Below, piece after piece: positions 8,959 through 16,161 of a DNA stretch of 64,000 nt; positions within the stretch are counted from its first letter, which is position 1; each line of letters starts with the position of its first letter. The DNA is taken from positions 398,794-462,793 of the forward strand of contig QHBK01000003.1 of assembly GCA_003244105.1 (NCBI GenBank), in the 5' to 3' direction. Below the pieces are notes generated by a model. The model was not told the origin of the DNA. It saw only the letters and a program-made list of their open reading frames with translations, and did no database searches. Source of the DNA: Candidatus Eremiobacter antarcticus (GTDB taxonomy: Bacteria; Vulcanimicrobiota; Vulcanimicrobiia; Eremiobacterales; Eremiobacteraceae). The translations under genes were made by a program, and so were the position numbers.

Positions 8959-9411
8959 GTGCTCTGTCCGGTCTGCCGCACCGGCGAGACGCGCGTGGTC
9001 GACAGCCGTGATGATGAAAACGCCGTGCGCAGACGCCGCGAGTGTCAATCATGCAAGCACCGTTTCACCACCTACGAACGGCCCGAAGCGCCGCGGCTCT
9101 TCGTCGTGAAGAAGGATGGCCGGCGCGAGCCGTACACGCGCGATAAGGTCCTCGCCGGTCTGCGCAGGGCCTCCGAGAAGCGGCCCATCTCCGAGAGCTC
9201 TATGCAAGAGATCGCCGATGGTTTGGAAAGGGATCTCAACGCTCGCGGCGAGCAAGAAGTGCACTCGAGCGTGATCGGCGAGCTGCTCATGTCAGCCCTG
9301 CGCAACCTCGACAAGATCGCATACATACGCTTCGCATCGGTCTATCGTTCGTTTGCGGATCTGAGTTCGTTCCAAGAAGAGCTGGCGCAGCTGCTTGCCA
9401 AGACCGAATGA
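8959..9411 (+). CDS. nrdR: transcriptional repressor NrdR
   Basis: A 150-residue repressor of ribonucleotide reductase genes. With the GTG start at 8959 the protein begins MLCPVC, as NrdR does; a GGCGGAG ribosome-binding site ends 8 bases upstream. The frame is open upstream to 8881 but that extension lacks similarity. Zinc ribbon cysteines are C3, C6, C29 and C32, with the RRRREC and RFTTYER blocks between and after them. The ATP-cone follows (about 49-135: [16 protein letters not shown]). It overlaps dut by four bases, so deoxynucleotide control and dUTP clean-up are coupled. Confidence 0.95.
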   Translation: MLCPVCRTGETRVVDSRDDENAVRRRRECQSCKHRFTTYERPEAPRLFVVKKDGRREPYTRDKVLAGLRRASEKRPISESSMQEIADGLERDLNARGEQEVHSSVIGELLMSALRNLDKIAYIRFASVYRSFADLSSFQEELAQLLAKTE

Positions 9412-9875
9412 GCGAGGTGCATCGGCTCACGGTCGAAATTCAGCCCCTGCCGGAAGGCGACGGGTTGGCGTTGCCCTCGTATATGACCGATGGCGCGGCC
9501 GGCTGCGACCTGAGAGCGGCCGTGAGCGAAAGCGACCCCTTGACGTTGCAGCCTGGACAGCGGGCGCTCGTTCCTGCCGGGTTCTGCATGGCGCTCCCGC
9601 AAGGCTTCGAAGCGCAGATCCGCCCGCGCAGTGGCTTGGCCGTGGAGCACGGCATCGGGTGCCTTAATGCGCCCGGCACGATTGACTCTGACTACCGCGG
9701 CCCCGTATGCGTGCTCTTGATAAACCTCGGGCGAGAACCATTCGTCATACGCCGAGGCGATCGGATCGCGCAGATGATCATCTCACGGGTCGAACGTGTG
9801 GAGTTCCGGCGCACGCAGACGCTCGATGCGACCGCGCGCGGCGGTGGTGGCTTCGGCTCGACCGGAAAGCTCTGA
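9408..9875 (+). CDS. dut: dUTP diphosphatase
   Basis: A 155-residue trimeric dUTPase that converts dUTP to dUMP and pyrophosphate, keeping uracil out of DNA and feeding dTMP synthesis. The five motifs are visible in order: [15 protein letters not shown], the uracil-binding hairpin [11 protein letters not shown] with its Tyr, RGDRIAQM, and the C-terminal P-loop-like arm [10 protein letters not shown]. Its ATG overlaps the nrdR stop by four bases, and panE starts five bases after its stop, so the three genes are likely co-translated. Confidence 0.96.
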   Translation: MSEVHRLTVEIQPLPEGDGLALPSYMTDGAAGCDLRAAVSESDPLTLQPGQRALVPAGFCMALPQGFEAQIRPRSGLAVEHGIGCLNAPGTIDSDYRGPVCVLLINLGREPFVIRRGDRIAQMIISRVERVEFRRTQTLDATARGGGGFGSTGKL

Positions 9876-9880
9876 ATCGC

Positions 9881-10894
9881 GTGCGCACCTTGATCGTCGG
9901 CGGCGGCGCGATCGGCCAGTTCTTCGCCGCGCGACTCGCACAGGCGGCGCAGGACGTGGTAGTCTTGGCTCGCCCGCGCGAAGCCGAAGCGCTGAACGCG
10001 CAAGGCGTCAGCCTCATTTGCGGCGGCCGCGAGCTCACGTTCAGGGTGTCCGCCGCTGCGTCAAACAGCGATCCGCTTCTCGACGGCTCCTTCGAACTCG
10101 TGGTCGTCGCGGTCAAGGCGTACTCCACGGGCGAAGCAGGCGCGCTGATCGCAGGCTTGGAGAGCTGCCGCGCCGCCTCCGTTTTGACCGTGCAAAACGG
10201 CGTCGGAAACGAGGAAGAACTTTCGAAGGCGCTTGGCGCAGACCGCATAGTGGCGGGAGCCTTGACGGTTGCGGTCGACCGTGTCGACACCACGGTCGTC
10301 GCAGCGACGGCGCGGGGCGGACTGTGCCTGGCGCCCATGGGCGGCGGCTCCCATAACTGGCTGATCGCCGCATTGTCGGCCGGCGGTCTGGTGGTGCAGG
10401 CGTCGTCTGGCTGGCGGTCCCTGAAGTGGTCGAAGCTGTGCATCAACATCCTGGGCAATGCCGTGTGCGCGGCGCTGGATTGGATGCCATCTCAGGTGTA
10501 CGCGGACCCCGCCGCGTTCGCGTTCGAACGCGCGTGTCTGCTCGAGACCTTAGCGGTCATGACGACACTTGGCATCCGTCCCATGAATCTGATCGACTAT
10601 CCCGCGGCCGTCTTGGCGCGCGCGGTGAAGGTGCTGCCGCCGCCGGTCTTGCGCATGACGCTGTCCGGACGCGTGAGCAGAGCGCGCGGAGACAAGTTGC
10701 CGTCGCTCTTGGCCGATTTGCGGGCCCGCAGGCCGCGTTCGGAAGTGACAGCATTGAATGGCGCCGTAGCGTCGCACGCCCTGAGCGCCGGTGCGACAGC
10801 GCCCAGCAATGAACGCATCAGCTCCGTGGTTGCGGGCATTGCTTCCGGCCGGCTGCGCTGGGATGATTACCGGGGCAAACCGCAGGCGCTCTGA
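9881..10894 (+). CDS. panE: 2-dehydropantoate 2-reductase (ketopantoate reductase family)
   Basis: A 337-residue NADPH-dependent reductase, probably making pantoate for coenzyme A synthesis. The GTG at 9881 yields MRTLIVGGGAIGQFFAA, with the dinucleotide-binding glycines G7, G9 and G12 in the expected place; the frame extends upstream but overlaps dut. The catalytic-domain blocks VKAYSTGEA and TVQNGVGNEE, and the C-terminal PRSEVTALNGAV helix that aligns with the family's EIDALNGAVV, support the assignment. Members of this family can act on other 2-oxoacids, so the exact substrate is likely but not certain. It converges with the HhH-GPD gene and overlaps it by 28 bases. Confidence 0.85.
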   Translation: MRTLIVGGGAIGQFFAARLAQAAQDVVVLARPREAEALNAQGVSLICGGRELTFRVSAAASNSDPLLDGSFELVVVAVKAYSTGEAGALIAGLESCRAASVLTVQNGVGNEEELSKALGADRIVAGALTVAVDRVDTTVVAATARGGLCLAPMGGGSHNWLIAALSAGGLVVQASSGWRSLKWSKLCINILGNAVCAALDWMPSQVYADPAAFAFERACLLETLAVMTTLGIRPMNLIDYPAAVLARAVKVLPPPVLRMTLSGRVSRARGDKLPSLLADLRARRPRSEVTALNGAVASHALSAGATAPSNERISSVVAGIASGRLRWDDYRGKPQAL

Positions 10895-11736
10895 GCGGTC
10901 TGCAGGGACTCGCTCGGACGGCGGGCGTTTGTCTCAGGAGCTTTTTGGGGCTCTTGAGCGAGCCCGGTGGGGCAGCGTTCGAGCAGGGCGCAGCGCTCGC
11001 AGTGAGGTTCTTTGCGGCAAGGACCGTCGGCCGCGAAGTCGGCCAACGAGGCCTCTACTGAGTAGGGATCCCTCCCGGCCTTTTGCGCGAGCGATGCGAT
11101 CAGGCGCTGCACGTGCGCGTCCGGAGCGGCGGCATCAACGCAATGAAGCCGTGTCAGCAGGCGCCGCGCCCCCGGATGGCTCCCGGCCATGAAGAATCCC
11201 CAACGTTTGAGCGTCAGGCGCGCCGTCATGGCTCCCAAGCGGCTGAAATCCGCGCGCAGCATCGCGCTCAATCGGGGCCAACCCTCCGAGGGATCATCAT
11301 CGGCCGCCGCCGCGGCCACGCGCGCCAGGTACGAACCACCGCCGGTAGTGAGCGCGTGCCAGCGCCGGCCGTTGTCAATGCAGGCGTCGATCTTTGCGCG
11401 ATTGCGGATGATGGGCATCGCCAGCATGGCTGTGGCCCGAGCCTCATCCAGTTCAGCTACTCGCGAGGGTTCGAACCCGCAAAACGCCGCTTCCAAAGCT
11501 TCCCGACACCGCGCCACCGGTCCGAAGCCTAAACCAGCAGCGAAGATCACGCAGCACAGGCGCGCGAACGCGTCACGGTCATCCCGCGGGGCGTCGTGTT
11601 CAGCCACGTAGCGGCGGACGCGAGCCGCCGTTTCATCGCTCCCCGAGCGCGACTCGTTGGAACGCTCGACCATCCGCACGATAGCAGTCAATGCTCGCAT
11701 GTGAGCATTGGATGATGGCTGGGATCCTTTCGACAT
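10867..11736 (-). CDS. HhH-GPD superfamily DNA glycosylase-like protein with Fe-S loop
   Basis: A 289-residue protein if started at ATG 11736, which has a GGAG ribosome-binding site 8 bases upstream. The middle (about residues 55-125) resembles 3-methyladenine-DNA glycosylase/HhH-GPD helices, notably AMPIIRNRAKIDACIDNGRRW, close to the IIRNRLKIEATINNA block of Tag. Near the C terminus four cysteines C240-x5-C246-x2-C249-x5-C255 resemble the iron-sulfur loop of EndoIII/MutY, whose first spacing is x6. A base-excision repair role is likely, but the lesion is unknown and a clear catalytic Lys/Asp pair was not located. The same frame continues upstream into a transposase-like stretch (11737-12084), so a longer fusion starting at GTG 12084 is possible. 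Confidence 0.55.
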   Translation of the reverse strand: MSKGSQPSSNAHMRALTAIVRMVERSNESRSGSDETAARVRRYVAEHDAPRDDRDAFARLCCVIFAAGLGFGPVARCREALEAAFCGFEPSRVAELDEARATAMLAMPIIRNRAKIDACIDNGRRWHALTTGGGSYLARVAAAAADDDPSEGWPRLSAMLRADFSRLGAMTARLTLKRWGFFMAGSHPGARRLLTRLHCVDAAAPDAHVQRLIASLAQKAGRDPYSVEASLADFAADGPCRKEPHCERCALLERCPTGLAQEPQKAPETNARRPSESLQTAQSACGLPR

Positions 11737-12084
11737 GGACGCATCTCCGGACCGGCCGCACCGGCGCATGAAATCGCGATACGCGCCGAGCTGATGAGGG
11801 AGTATGCGGTGGACGTGGGCGCTTGCGCGCCACCTCGCTTCAACAACTGTGTTCGTGCTCGAAAAGCACGCTACAAAGCGCTTGAGCAGCGAGCGCAGCT
11901 CCATTCGGCTGCGCGCCGATACGAGCGCGCGAATCCCCATCGGCAAGAGTCGGGCATCCAGCACCAATACGCCGCTCGATGAGCTCGCGCGCCTCAGCGC
12001 GTCGAGAGCCAACCGCTTGAGTCGGCCCCGAAGAACGGCTCTGCGCCGAACGACGTCCAGCGCGATAAACCACGTCGCTCGCAC
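11737..12084 (-). pseudogene. eroded Y1 (REP-associated) transposase-like segment
   Basis: About 116 codons in frame with the HhH-GPD gene. The pattern WFIALDVVRRRAVL, a helix, then LDARLLPMGIRALVSAR and LRSLLKRFVACFS follows the Y1-transposase/RAYT layout, in which a strand ending LMPDHLHLLV is followed by a helix carrying the catalytic Tyr. Here the metal-binding HxH is replaced by GIR, and no convincing tyrosine nucleophile is present, so it cannot be an active HUH enzyme. It is bounded upstream by a stop at 12106. It may be a dead transposase fragment, or may have become the N terminus of the repair protein. The resemblance is by eye only. Confidence 0.4.
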
Positions 12085-12127
12085 CGTTGAACCGCTATCA
12101 CGCCCTTATGCTCGTGGGGCAAGTTCA

Positions 12128-12171
12128 CGGACGCCGGGCGAAAGATAACCGGACGTGCGGGGCAAAGTTAG
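12128..12171 (+). repeat. imperfect tandem direct repeat upstream of metal-binding genes
   Basis: Two copies of a unit of about 20 bases, CGGACGCCGGGCGAAAGATAA (split: CGGACGCC at 12128 and GGGCGAAAGATAA after it) and CGGACGTGCGGGGCAAAG plus TTAG from 12150, differ at a few positions and by a one-base gap. They lie 60 to 100 bases before the start of the first small metal-binding gene, where an operator would be expected. A regulatory role is inference; no metal regulator gene is adjacent. Confidence 0.35.
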
Positions 12172-12231
12172 CGGGCCATGCACGACACTCCGGCAGCCGC
12201 TCGAGAATCAAAATCCGAAGAAGAGCATGAG

Positions 12232-12378
12232 ATGTGCTATCATCCCGGCTGTCTGCGCCCGGCCACCCGGGAGGTTTGGACGTTGCAAGGCAACGGCAGC
12301 GCGCTGCTGCCGTTTTGCGATCATCACGCCCGCCGCCGCGAACGTGCCGGCGGCCGTACGTGGTCCAATCGCGCCTGA
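12232..12378 (+). CDS. tiny Cys/His-rich putative zinc-binding protein
   Basis: A 48-residue protein beginning MCYHPGC and containing a second cluster FCDHHA about 25 residues later. The Cys-x4-Cys ... Cys-x-His-His spacing is what a small zinc knuckle would use. It lies 18 bases upstream of the metallothionein gene in the same direction, so the two are probably co-expressed. The frame could begin at ATG 12178, adding 18 polar residues; the later ATG is preferred because similar mini-proteins start just before the first cysteine. The ribosome-binding site is weak. No family could be named. Confidence 0.5.
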   Translation: MCYHPGCLRPATREVWTLQGNGSALLPFCDHHARRRERAGGRTWSNRA

Positions 12379-12396
12379 CACAATCGGGAGGTTGGT

Positions 12397-12564
12397 GTGG
12401 CCGAATCGAAATGCGATCACGCGACCTGTAACTGCACCGTGACCGAGCATACGACGAGTTCCAGTTACTGCAGCGATTATTGCCGGCACCGCGGCGGCGC
12501 CTCCGTGAAGTGCGAGTGCGGCCATGCCGAATGCGCCGGCGGTCCCAAAGAAGTTGTGAAATAA
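12397..12564 (+). CDS. bacterial metallothionein (SmtA/BmtA type)
   Basis: A 55-residue protein starting at GTG 12397, with a GGGAGG ribosome-binding site five bases upstream. It has eight cysteines (6, 11, 13, 25, 29, 39, 41, 46) and histidines 8, 18, 31 and 43. The order KC..ATCNCTV, then SYCSDYCRHRGG, then CECGHAECAGG parallels Synechococcus SmtA (CACEPCLCNV, YYCSEACADGH, GCGHTGCNC), including the small zinc-finger-like middle part. Such proteins bind Zn, Cd or Cu clusters through Cys and His in the cytoplasm. The C terminus PKEVVK lacks the last CNC of SmtA, so one or two ligands fewer are available. It follows another small Cys/His protein. Confidence 0.8.
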   Translation: MAESKCDHATCNCTVTEHTTSSSYCSDYCRHRGGASVKCECGHAECAGGPKEVVK

Positions 12565-12598
12565 AAGCCCTCGAGGAAGAGCGCCACACCCAACGTTT

Positions 12599-14140
12599 CT
12601 AGGCGACGCTTGAGAGCAGCGAGCGATCGAGACTGCGGTATGAGATCGCCTCAGCCACGTGAGCGCTCTCGATTGAATCTCTTTCCGCAAGGTCAGCGAC
12701 GGTGCGCGCGACCCGCAGAATCCTGTCGTGCGCCCGCGCCGAGAGGTGCAGCTTGCCGACCGCCGTCGCAAGCAAACCCCGAGCGGAATCATCGAGCCGG
12801 CAAAAGTCGCGAAGCAGCTTCTGTGGCATTGACGCGTTGCTGCCCCGGTCACCCAGCCTCGCTCGCTGACGGATGCGCGCCGTCTCGACGCGCGACCGTA
12901 CGCGGTCGGACGACTCCGCGACGGACGAACGTGCAAGATCCGCATATGGCACCCGTGGCACTTCCACATGGATGTCTATCCGGTCCAGCAGCGGCCCCGA
13001 AAGCTTGGACACGTAGCGGCCGATGACGTGCGGGGAACACGTGCAACCGCGCAAGCGGTCGCCTCGATAGCCGCAAGGGCATGGGTTGAGGCTGGCGACG
13101 AGCATGAAATCCGCTGGATAGGTGACGGTGCCAGACGCGCGGCTCACCGTCACGAAGTGGTCCTCCAAGGGCTGCCGCAGCACCTCAAGCACGTGCCTCG
13201 GAAACTCTGGGAGCTCATCCAGGAACAGCACGCCAAGATGCGCCAGCGAGATCTCACCTGGCCGCGGCACTGATCCGCCGCCGACAAGGGCCGCGGCGCT
13301 CAGGGTGTGATGCGGCGCCCGAAAGGGTCGCGCGCTGACGAGCCGGGATTTGTGTTTGAGCAGGCCGCTGACGCTATACAGCTTCGTCACTTCCAATGCT
13401 TCCGTTTGGGTCATCGAGGGCAGGATGGACGGCAGTCGCCGCGCCAGCATCGTCTTTCCGCTCCCTGGTGCGCCAACCATCAACATATTGTGGCCGCCTG
13501 CGGCCGCCACTTCCATCGCGCGCCGGGCGCAGTCTTGTCCCCGCACGTCTTCGAGGTCTTCGGCGTAAGAGGCCCGCCCAGCGTCGGCCTGCGGCGGCGG
13601 CCCGCCGCTCGCAACGGCCACCTCGTTCAAGCCTAAGACCACCTGCACTGCTTGCTGCAGCGTGCGAATGGGGTACAGCTGCAAGCCATCCACCAGAACT
13701 GCCTCCGGCAGATTGTCGGCCGGCAGCAAGAGCTTTTTGAACCCGGCCTGTTTCGCGCCGATCGCGGCAGGCAAAATGCCGCCGACGGGTTTCACCGCAC
13801 CGTCGAGCGCGAGTTCCCCCAAACAGACGATGTCTTTCAAGCGGCCACCGTCGAGTTGCTGATCCATCGCCAGAATCGTGAGCGCGAGCGCAACGTCGAA
13901 CGCCGCTCCCTCTTTGCGTATGTCCGCGGGGGCGAGATTGACCACGACCTTGTACGTCGGAAAAAGGAAGCCGCACGAGCGCACTGCCGCGTTGACCCGC
14001 TCCTTGGATTCTTGGATCGAGCGATCGGCAAGACCGACGATGTGGATGGTCGGATCCGCTGTCGGCACACCTACAACCTCAACGCCGACGATATAGGCGT
14101 CGATGCCGCGCACGGCGGCCGAATAACCGATGGCGAGCAC
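12599..14140 (-). CDS. comM: YifB/ComM family Mg-chelatase-like AAA+ ATPase
   Basis: A 513-residue AAA+ protein of the ComM group, a hexameric helicase that promotes branch migration of heteroduplex DNA during natural transformation. The N-terminal 170 residues form the Lon-protease-like ChlI domain (YIVGVEVVGV, IVGLADRSIQESKERVNAA). The AAA core has Walker A GAPGSGKT at 223-230, Walker B LGVLFLDELPEF, and the zinc-ribbon-like insert NPCPCGYRGD...CTC typical of YifB proteins. The C-terminal Mg-chelatase domain ends YRSLDRSLL. The GTG at 14140 matches the family start MLAIGYSAAVRG; the frame continues 45 codons upstream but would overlap the methyltransferase gene. Confidence 0.92.
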   Translation of the reverse strand: MLAIGYSAAVRGIDAYIVGVEVVGVPTADPTIHIVGLADRSIQESKERVNAAVRSCGFLFPTYKVVVNLAPADIRKEGAAFDVALALTILAMDQQLDGGRLKDIVCLGELALDGAVKPVGGILPAAIGAKQAGFKKLLLPADNLPEAVLVDGLQLYPIRTLQQAVQVVLGLNEVAVASGGPPPQADAGRASYAEDLEDVRGQDCARRAMEVAAAGGHNMLMVGAPGSGKTMLARRLPSILPSMTQTEALEVTKLYSVSGLLKHKSRLVSARPFRAPHHTLSAAALVGGGSVPRPGEISLAHLGVLFLDELPEFPRHVLEVLRQPLEDHFVTVSRASGTVTYPADFMLVASLNPCPCGYRGDRLRGCTCSPHVIGRYVSKLSGPLLDRIDIHVEVPRVPYADLARSSVAESSDRVRSRVETARIRQRARLGDRGSNASMPQKLLRDFCRLDDSARGLLATAVGKLHLSARAHDRILRVARTVADLAERDSIESAHVAEAISYRSLDRSLLSSVA

Positions 14141-14207
14141 GCAGCGCTTTTCACGTCGTACGGTCCGCCGGTCTATCGGCCTCGGGCGGCAACGGGGCCG
14201 GATCGGA

Positions 14208-14918
14208 TCAGCCCGCGCTTGCGCCTCGGAGGGGCACCAGCTCCAAAGACGTGTATAATCGAAAGCCCGGCACAAATGACGGCACCTTGCGCCGCCTCAC
14301 AACGGTGAAGCGCCGCTGCAGTTCGGGCAGAATTCGCTCGCGCCGGTTTTTGAAATCGTCGCTGGCGTCTTGTCCGGTCGCAAGCAAGAGAGCGAGATCC
14401 AGCAGCTTTGAGATCGCGGGCGTCACGACGATACACGAACCGCCGGGCTCTAAGACCCGCGCTATCTCATCGCACGCGCGCGGCAGGTCGTCGATGAATT
14501 CCAACGCGCTGACGCACACGACGCAGTCGAAAGAGCAAGCCGGAAACGGAAGGTCGGTCGCGCTGCCCGTCATCAACGTCGCCTGCACGCTGAAGTCGTG
14601 GAGAATGGAAGCGACGCGTTCGTTTTCCGAATGTATGTCGAGACCGTAGAGTTCGTCGCAATGACGCGCCAGTTCCGGCAAGAAGATCCCCGAACCGTAT
14701 CCGATCTCCAGCAGCCGCGTCATCCGCCTGCTGCCAAGCAGCGCGACGACCGCTTTAAATCTCAACCTCGAAAGCGTCCCGATGAGCGGCCGGAAATTCC
14801 AGTCGGCGTGGTCGACGGGCCCCGTGGTGACCAATGAGCCCGCCGGCAGCAGCCGTAGGGGCGGGTTTTTGCTGGCGTCTGGCAGAGGCAGGGTCCTGCG
14901 CGGCGTGTCGGCTCCCAT
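14208..14918 (-). CDS. class I SAM-dependent methyltransferase
   Basis: A 236-residue Rossmann-fold methyltransferase. Motif I is LLEIGYGSGIFLPELA (about residues 69-84), the acidic end of strand 2 is GLDIHSEN, motif II is LPFPACSFDCVVCVSALEF, and LEPGGSCIVVTP is the post-motif strand 5. The first 65 residues and the last 40 (RRRKVPSFVPGFRLYTSLEL) are not diagnostic. The acceptor could be a small molecule, lipid quinone or sugar. It is transcribed in the same direction as comM, 67 bases upstream of it. Confidence 0.87.
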   Translation of the reverse strand: MGADTPRRTLPLPDASKNPPLRLLPAGSLVTTGPVDHADWNFRPLIGTLSRLRFKAVVALLGSRRMTRLLEIGYGSGIFLPELARHCDELYGLDIHSENERVASILHDFSVQATLMTGSATDLPFPACSFDCVVCVSALEFIDDLPRACDEIARVLEPGGSCIVVTPAISKLLDLALLLATGQDASDDFKNRRERILPELQRRFTVVRRRKVPSFVPGFRLYTSLELVPLRGASAG

Positions 14919-14993
14919 CTCATGAGTATCGGAACAGGGAATAGGCTGCAGGACCGCGAGAAGATTAACCTTCCGCGCTGGAATCGGTGCGGA

Positions 14994-15036
14994 CTATCCA
15001 CATATCCACACCGCCGCAGCCCACGCGTGTGGATAG
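14994..15036. promoter_or_regulatory. three DnaA-box-like 9-mers forming an inverted repeat
   Basis: CTATCCACA (14994-15002), ATATCCACA (15002-15010) and, on the opposite strand, CTATCCACA (15028-15036) lie between the divergent methyltransferase and sugar-transport genes. Each differs from the DnaA box TTATCCACA at one position, and the outer pair forms a perfect 9-bp inverted repeat with a 25-base gap. They may bind DnaA, or form an operator for a sugar-responsive repressor controlling the ABC operon. No replication gene is nearby, so an origin is unlikely. Confidence 0.4.
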
Positions 15037-15130
15037 CATGGAAATGTGAGAAACAACGGCCGTCACTATCTCTTAGGAAAGGCAGAGCGAGCTCGTGAAG
15101 TGTTCACAAACGCGAACGACGGGAGATACG

Positions 15131-16132
15131 GTGAGGATGCGCAGACCAAGCGTTCACGCTGTCAGATCCGCGTGGCTGGCGAGCATCGCATGTGCGGTGG
15201 TGTTGGCGGGGGGATTGACCGCCTGCAGCAAGAGCCAGAACACTTCGGAGACGTCGTCCAACGTCTCCAACACCCAGAGCGGCGCGCCCGCCGCCTCATC
15301 GGCACCGAAGACCATCGGCGTGTCGCTCCTCGATTTGGAGGCGCAATTCTACCAAACGATGGAACAGGGCATGAAGGACCAAGCCGCGACCTACGGTTAC
15401 ACGATCGCCTTTCAAGACGCCAACCACGATCAAGCGAAGCAGACGTCGCAGGTGGAGGACTTCATAAGCCGGCGAGTGGACGCGATCATCCTCTCGCCCG
15501 CAGACTCCAAGGCGGTCGGTCCGGCCATCGTCGAGGCGAACAACGCGCACATACCCGTGTTCACGGCTGACATCGCGAGCACCGCATCGGTCGGCAGCGT
15601 GGTCTCACACGTCGCCTCGGACAACGTCCAAGGCGGAAAAGTCGCCGCTGACCTCTTGGGCAACGCCTTGCACGGTCAGGGCACCATCGCGATCATCGAC
15701 GAGCCGGAAGTGACCTCCGTGCAAGACCGCGTGCGGGGCTTCAAACAAGAGCTGGGTGCCAAATTTCCGAGCATCGCCATCGTCACCGATCAGCCGGCTG
15801 GAGGCAGCCGCAAGAAAGCCTCCGACGTGATGGACAACCTGATGCAGCAATTTCCCAATCTGTCGGGCGTGTTCGGCATCAACGACGATTCAGCGCTCGG
15901 CGCGCTTGCGGCGATCCGTTCGGCCGGCAAAGTCGGGAAGATAAAAATTGTCGGGTACGACGCAACCCCTGAAGCTAAGAAGGCGATCGATTCCGGAGCC
16001 ATGGTCGGCGACCCCGAGCAGCACCCGGACCAGATCGGGAAACTGACCATCGACCAGATCCACGTCTACTTCAGCGGCGGTTCGCCGCCTCCGAAGCTTC
16101 CCGTGACCGTCGGATCGTACAGCGGAAAGTAG
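15131..16132 (+). CDS. sugar ABC transporter substrate-binding lipoprotein (RbsB-like)
   Basis: A 333-residue periplasmic-binding lipoprotein. A basic N terminus and hydrophobic helix lead to the lipobox LTAC (Cys32), followed by a Ser/Thr/Ala-rich tether. The mature part has the type I periplasmic-binding fold of ribose/galactose binders: GVSLLDLEAQFYQTMEQGM, VDAIILSPADSKAVGP, then HVASDNVQGGKVAADLL and FGINDDSALGALAA. The sugar is not determined. GTG 15131 is five bases after GGGAG; ATG 15137 is an alternative. It heads an operon with the ATPase and permease. Confidence 0.92.
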   Translation: MRMRRPSVHAVRSAWLASIACAVVLAGGLTACSKSQNTSETSSNVSNTQSGAPAASSAPKTIGVSLLDLEAQFYQTMEQGMKDQAATYGYTIAFQDANHDQAKQTSQVEDFISRRVDAIILSPADSKAVGPAIVEANNAHIPVFTADIASTASVGSVVSHVASDNVQGGKVAADLLGNALHGQGTIAIIDEPEVTSVQDRVRGFKQELGAKFPSIAIVTDQPAGGSRKKASDVMDNLMQQFPNLSGVFGINDDSALGALAAIRSAGKVGKIKIVGYDATPEAKKAIDSGAMVGDPEQHPDQIGKLTIDQIHVYFSGGSPPPKLPVTVGSYSGK

Positions 16133-16161
16133 ACGTCCGATACCGATCACAGCCTGACCGC

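Noticed and set aside
11465..11480. T-arm-like sequence GGGTTCGAACCCGC suggesting a tRNA
   Set aside because: No matching acceptor, D- or anticodon stems at the right distances and no CCA-proximal discriminator; the bases code FEPSRV-type sequence in the HhH-GPD gene on the minus strand.
12110..12175. Words resembling a c-di-GMP (GEMM) riboswitch: GGGGCAA, GAAAG, GGACG, GGGCAAAG, CGGGCC
   Set aside because: The order and spacing do not allow the two GEMM helices (GGACGCAAAGCC is interrupted); the similarity is better explained by an imperfect direct repeat.
14994..15036. Replication origin, because of clustered DnaA-like boxes
   Set aside because: Only three imperfect boxes, no AT-rich unwinding element, and no dnaA, dnaN, rpmH or parAB nearby.
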